Assembly: GCA_947459185.1 (NCBI GenBank)
Contig: CANHCU010000027.1
Location: forward strand, 1 to 36,127
DNA: 36,127 bases
Direction: 5' to 3'
DNA from: Planctomycetaceae bacterium
GTDB taxonomy: Bacteria; Planctomycetota; Planctomycetia; Pirellulales; UBA1268
Shown piece by piece: positions 33,080 to 36,127 of the stretch; position 1 is the stretch's first letter, and every line of letters starts with the position of its first letter. Both the position numbers and the translations under genes were made by a program. The notes under the pieces are model-generated. The model did no database searches. It saw only the letters and a list, made by a program, of their open reading frames with translations, and had not been told where the DNA came from.

Positions 33080-34327
33080 ATGACACCAGCACTCCCGCCC
33101 GCCGCGCCGCCGCTTTCGCAGGTGCCCGATACCTTGGGGCGATTCGGCCGGTTTGGCGGCCGGTATGTCCCAGAGACGCTTTCCGCGGCACTCGAGCAGC
33201 TCGAGCAGGCCTATGACGAGGCGATCGCCGACCCCGCGTTCGCGTCGGAACTCGATGGTCTGCTCTCGGCGTTCGTCGGCCGGCCCACCCCCCTGCTCTT
33301 CGCCAAGCGGCTCACCGAACTTGCCGGCGGTGCCCAGATCTACTTCAAGCGCGAGGACTTGAGCCACACCGGCGCTCACAAGATCAACAACACGCTCGGC
33401 CAGGGGCTGCTTGCCCTCCGCATGGGCAAGCGGCGGATCATCGCCGAGACCGGGGCCGGCCAGCATGGCGTGGCCACGGCGACGGCCTGTGCCCGCTTCG
33501 GCCTCGACTGCGTTGTCTACATGGGGGCCGAGGATGTGCGGCGGCAGGCACCCAACGTCCGCAACATGCGGTTCATGGGGGCCGAGGTGCGGCCGGTCGA
33601 AAGTGGCTCACGGACGCTCCGCGACGCGATCAACGAGGCGATGCGGGACTGGATGGGGTCTGTTGAGACGACGCACTACATCATCGGTTCGGTCGTAGGC
33701 CCGCATCCCTTTCCGCGGATCGTTCGCGACTTCCAGTCGGTGATCGGCCGGGAGACGGTGGAGCAGTGCCAGCGTCAACTCGGCCGCCTGCCCGATACCG
33801 TGGTGGCGTGCGTGGGGGGCGGCAGCAATGCGGCCGGAATGTTCTATCCCTTCGTCGATCACAGCGATGTGCGGCTCGTCGGGGTCGAGGCGGGCGGCCG
33901 GTCTGGTAAGCCGGGCGACCACGCCGCCAGTCTCAGCTACGGCAGCCCCGGGATTCTCCATGGCAGTCTGAGCTACGTGCTGCAGGACGCCGACGGCCAG
34001 ACGGCGGACGTCCACTCCGTGTCGGCGGGGCTCGACTATCCGGGCGTCGGTCCCGAGCACAGCTACTGGCGGGACGCCGGCCGGGTGGAATACACGAGCG
34101 TGACCGACGCCGAGGCGCTCGATGCCTTCGACCTCGTGGCGCAGCGGGAGGGAATCCTGCCGGCGCTCGAGACATCGCATGCCTTGGCTTGGGCCATGGA
34201 GGAGGCAGGCCGGCGGCCGCCGCAGGAGATTCTCGTCGTCTGTATGTCGGGCCGCGGCGACAAAGATGCCGCCGAGATCGCCCGGCTCCGAGGGCTGTCG
34301 GCTGACGGCACATCGGTCCCGGCATGA
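33080..34327 (+). CDS. trpB: Tryptophan synthase beta subunit
   Basis: Condenses indole with serine to tryptophan using PLP. The 415-residue protein has [15 protein letters not shown], the Schiff-base lysine K101 in [14 protein letters not shown], catalytic glutamate in [11 protein letters not shown] and the PLP phosphate loop [12 protein letters not shown]. It is TrpB1-type, the partner of TrpA. ATG 33080 matches family starts; an ATG at 33002 is in frame but lies upstream of the promoter-like TACAAT. trpA follows after 92 bases with its own ribosome-binding site. The other trp genes are not in the window. Confidence 0.97.
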   Translation: MTPALPPAAPPLSQVPDTLGRFGRFGGRYVPETLSAALEQLEQAYDEAIADPAFASELDGLLSAFVGRPTPLLFAKRLTELAGGAQIYFKREDLSHTGAHKINNTLGQGLLALRMGKRRIIAETGAGQHGVATATACARFGLDCVVYMGAEDVRRQAPNVRNMRFMGAEVRPVESGSRTLRDAINEAMRDWMGSVETTHYIIGSVVGPHPFPRIVRDFQSVIGRETVEQCQRQLGRLPDTVVACVGGGSNAAGMFYPFVDHSDVRLVGVEAGGRSGKPGDHAASLSYGSPGILHGSLSYVLQDADGQTADVHSVSAGLDYPGVGPEHSYWRDAGRVEYTSVTDAEALDAFDLVAQREGILPALETSHALAWAMEEAGRRPPQEILVVCMSGRGDKDAAEIARLRGLSADGTSVPA

Positions 34328-34419
34328 CGGGCTGACCGGCTGCACGAGAGCGTCAAGATTGAGTTCGCGTTGATTGAGTCATCGAGTGAGTCACCGCTTC
34401 AGTCACGAGGAATCGATTC

Positions 34420-35259
34420 ATGTCAGCCAGTTCCACGGCAGCCGGTCCTTCGAAAGTCTCTGTGCTCGCGGACGTGTTCACGACGCTTCACACACAGGGC
34501 CGCGCCGCATTGGCGCCGTTTGTGACGGCTGGCGATCCGGACATGGAGACAACGCTCGCCGTGCTCGAGTCGCTCGACCGGGCCGGGGCCTCGCTCTGTG
34601 AACTCGGCGTGCCCTACAGCGACCCGATCGCCGACGGCCCGGTGATCCAGTCGTCCTACACGCGGGCTCTGGCCGCTGGTTTCACGCTTGAGCGGCTCTT
34701 CGAACTCTCCCGGCAGGCGACGCAGCGGGTGAAGATGCCGATCCTCGCCATGGCCAGCTACTCGCTGATCTATCGCCGCGGTATCGACCGCTTTGTGGCC
34801 GATGCGAAGGCGGCGGGGCTGACGGGATTCGTGGTGCCCGACCTGCCGATCGAGGAATCGGATCAGCTCGATGCGGCCTGTCGGCAGGCTGGCCTGGCCC
34901 TCGTCCGACTTGTTACGCCCACCACGCCGCCGGAGCGGGCCGAGGCGATCGCCCGGAAATCCACCGGCTTCCTCTACTGCGTGTCGGTGGCCGGGGTGAC
35001 CGGGGCCCGCACGGATCTGCCCGCCGGCCTGATCGATCGGGTGCAGTGGCTGCGGACGAAGACCGACGTGCCGATCCTCGTGGGCTTCGGGATTTCGAGC
35101 CCGGAGCAGGCTCGGGCCGTGGCGGCGGTGGCCGACGGCGTGATCGTGGGCTCGGCGGTGGTCCGCCACCTGGCCGAGGCGGCGAACCAGCCCCGCGAAG
35201 CCTTTCTGCACGGGCTCAAAGGCTATGTCGGCGACCTCGTCGCGGCCACGGCTCGGTAA
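34420..35259 (+). CDS. trpA: Tryptophan synthase alpha subunit
   Basis: Cleaves indole-3-glycerol phosphate to indole, which is channelled to TrpB. The 279-residue TIM barrel has the catalytic acids E61 (CELGVPYSDP) and D72 (PIADGPVIQ), and the phosphate loops GVTGAR and GFGISSPEQA. GAGGAA lies ten bases before ATG 34420. The 92-base gap after trpB holds short AGTCA-type repeats only. The stop codon lies within an 18-bp tandem duplication. Confidence 0.97.
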   Translation: MSASSTAAGPSKVSVLADVFTTLHTQGRAALAPFVTAGDPDMETTLAVLESLDRAGASLCELGVPYSDPIADGPVIQSSYTRALAAGFTLERLFELSRQATQRVKMPILAMASYSLIYRRGIDRFVADAKAAGLTGFVVPDLPIEESDQLDAACRQAGLALVRLVTPTTPPERAEAIARKSTGFLYCVSVAGVTGARTDLPAGLIDRVQWLRTKTDVPILVGFGISSPEQARAVAAVADGVIVGSAVVRHLAEAANQPREAFLHGLKGYVGDLVAATAR

Positions 35260-35280
35260 TCCGCCACGGCTCGGTAATCC
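35245..35280. repeat. Exact 18-bp tandem duplication over the trpA stop codon
   Basis: GCCACGGCTCGGTAATCC occurs twice back to back. The first copy encodes the last residues ATAR and the TAA stop; the second repeats the same frame and stop after the gene. Recent slippage or duplication, neutral to the protein. Confidence 0.9.
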
Positions 35281-35293
35281 TAGTGGCAGCCAG

Positions 35294-36127
35294 CTAGACC
35301 GGCGGCTCGACCAATTGCTCGGTCCATTGCGGATGCAGGCCGGCCTCCTCGACGGCGATCCCTGCCCGTATGAGCTCGGCGACGATCTCGGAGAGAGCCC
35401 GCTGTGGGGAGTCCGTCGTGGCAGCCGGTGAGAACTCGATCCTGCAGTCGAGGATCGTGGCATCGACGGCTTCGACGTGGTCCGCCAGCCGGCCGACAAG
35501 CCTACCGATCAGGGCCACAGCTGCCTCGGCCTGTCCTGGACAGTGGAGGCGATATCGCCACGGACGACCCGCGGAGAAGGCCGCAAAAGTCGCGGGGCCG
35601 TCGTGCAGGAGCCGTCCCTCCGCGAGCACCGCCAGCTGCGTGAAACAGTCGGGCACGCGCGCGTCGTCGATCGTGGCCACGACCGTGCGACCACCGATCT
35701 GCAGGTCGCCGATCAGCCGCTCGACCGACCGTCTCTGCCGCGGGTCGAGGCCATTGAACGGGTCGTCGAGCACGAGCAGATCGGGTGCGTGCAGAAGCGC
35801 CCGGCCGATCAGCAGCAGTTTCGCCTGTCCGGCAGACAGGCCGTCGATCGGCGCGGCCCCCCTGCCCTTCAGCCCTGCCAGATCGAGGGCCCGGTTCACG
35901 GCGACCTGCAGCCCTTGGCCGGTCAGACCCGCTGCACTGCCGAAGAGCGCCAGGAACTCGTCGGCCCGCACGGCCGGCCACTCGGCAAGCTGCGCGGGCG
36001 CGTAGCCGAGGCAAGCCCGCACCGCGTCGGGATCTCGGCGGACGGAGTGGCCGGCGAGCAGGATGTCACCGCCCCGAATCGGAATGGCCGTGGCGAGGGC
36101 TTCCGCGAGCGTGCTCTTGCCGGCGCC
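35294..36127 (-). CDS. ABC transporter ATP-binding protein, partial, with altered catalytic residues
   Basis: Partial gene: the frame runs off the right edge at its Walker A loop (GAGKSTLAEAL). It then has a Q-loop region, the signature LSAGQAKLLLIGRAL and Walker B DLLVLDDPFNGLDP. The glutamate normally following Walker B is aspartate, and the switch histidine (usually STHD) is replaced: TVVATIDD. About 95 residues follow the ATPase core. The arrangement resembles ABC-2 type exporter ATPases of planctomycetes, sometimes fused in pairs; a second, intact ATPase domain could lie upstream outside the window. The stop lies 34 bases from the trpA stop, convergently. Confidence 0.8.
   Translation of the reverse strand, partial: GAGKSTLAEALATAIPIRGGDILLAGHSVRRDPDAVRACLGYAPAQLAEWPAVRADEFLALFGSAAGLTGQGLQVAVNRALDLAGLKGRGAAPIDGLSAGQAKLLLIGRALLHAPDLLVLDDPFNGLDPRQRRSVERLIGDLQIGGRTVVATIDDARVPDCFTQLAVLAEGRLLHDGPATFAAFSAGRPWRYRLHCPGQAEAAVALIGRLVGRLADHVEAVDATILDCRIEFSPAATTDSPQRALSEIVAELIRAGIAVEEAGLHPQWTEQLVEPPV

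Overview
The window reads as chromosomal DNA of a GC-rich planctomycete, most likely of the Pirellulales. This is inference from gene content, gene neighbourhoods and a CAAGCCC-type intergenic repeat that I recall from planctomycete genomes; no rRNA or other marker is present to confirm it. Genes are densely packed, Shine-Dalgarno sites are often missing, and GTG/TTG starts occur. I see no rRNA, tRNA, CRISPR array, insertion sequence or prophage.

Layout. 1-331: hairpin-rich intergenic repeat, cut by the window edge. 332-1843 (-): proS. 2011-5290 (+): an OB-fold/HD nuclease of the YhaM type followed by RNase R. 5380-7812 (+): gcvT, gcvH and a lipoate/octanoate ligase, i.e. glycine cleavage plus the enzyme family that loads its H protein. 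8043-10118 (+): an FHA-domain protein, an 85-residue conserved small protein and a TPR lipoprotein. 10239-13093 (+): serC and serA for serine synthesis. 13120-15996 (+): an ECF sigma factor and a membrane-anchored YfbK-like protein whose von Willebrand domain looks degenerate, probably its regulator. 16192-22626 (+): a five-gene row of a large secreted helical-repeat protein, a second secreted TPR protein, an ExbB/TolQ proton channel and two ExbD proteins. 22627-23030: a second mosaic repeat and a terminator. 23031-27723 (-): metH followed by a Xer recombinase. 28156-29706 (+): a small membrane protein, a CpsD-like P-loop protein and an ExeA-like AAA ATPase, linked by overlaps. 29807-32984 (-): mutM, a Tat-exported DUF3500 protein and a ThiO-like glycine oxidase. 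33080-35259 (+): trpB and trpA. 35294-36127 (-): an ABC-transporter ATPase, cut by the right edge.

A metabolic theme is amino acid and one-carbon metabolism: serine (serC, serA), glycine (gcvT, gcvH, ligase, ThiO), methionine (metH) and tryptophan from serine (trpBA). gcvP is not in the window.

The least ordinary material is (a) the two mosaic repeats, where many short hairpins with unrelated stems share a GGA (or complementary TCC) loop and at least one stem shows paired, compensatory change between copies; (b) the small-membrane-protein/CpsD-like/ExeA-like cassette, where the P-loop lysine is replaced by arginine and the first gene follows a nine-C run; (c) the degenerate YfbK-like partner of the sigma factor; (d) a 24-codon upstream ORF that ends on the metH start codon; and (e) a recurring CTACAATC promoter-like motif about 50 bases before several genes.
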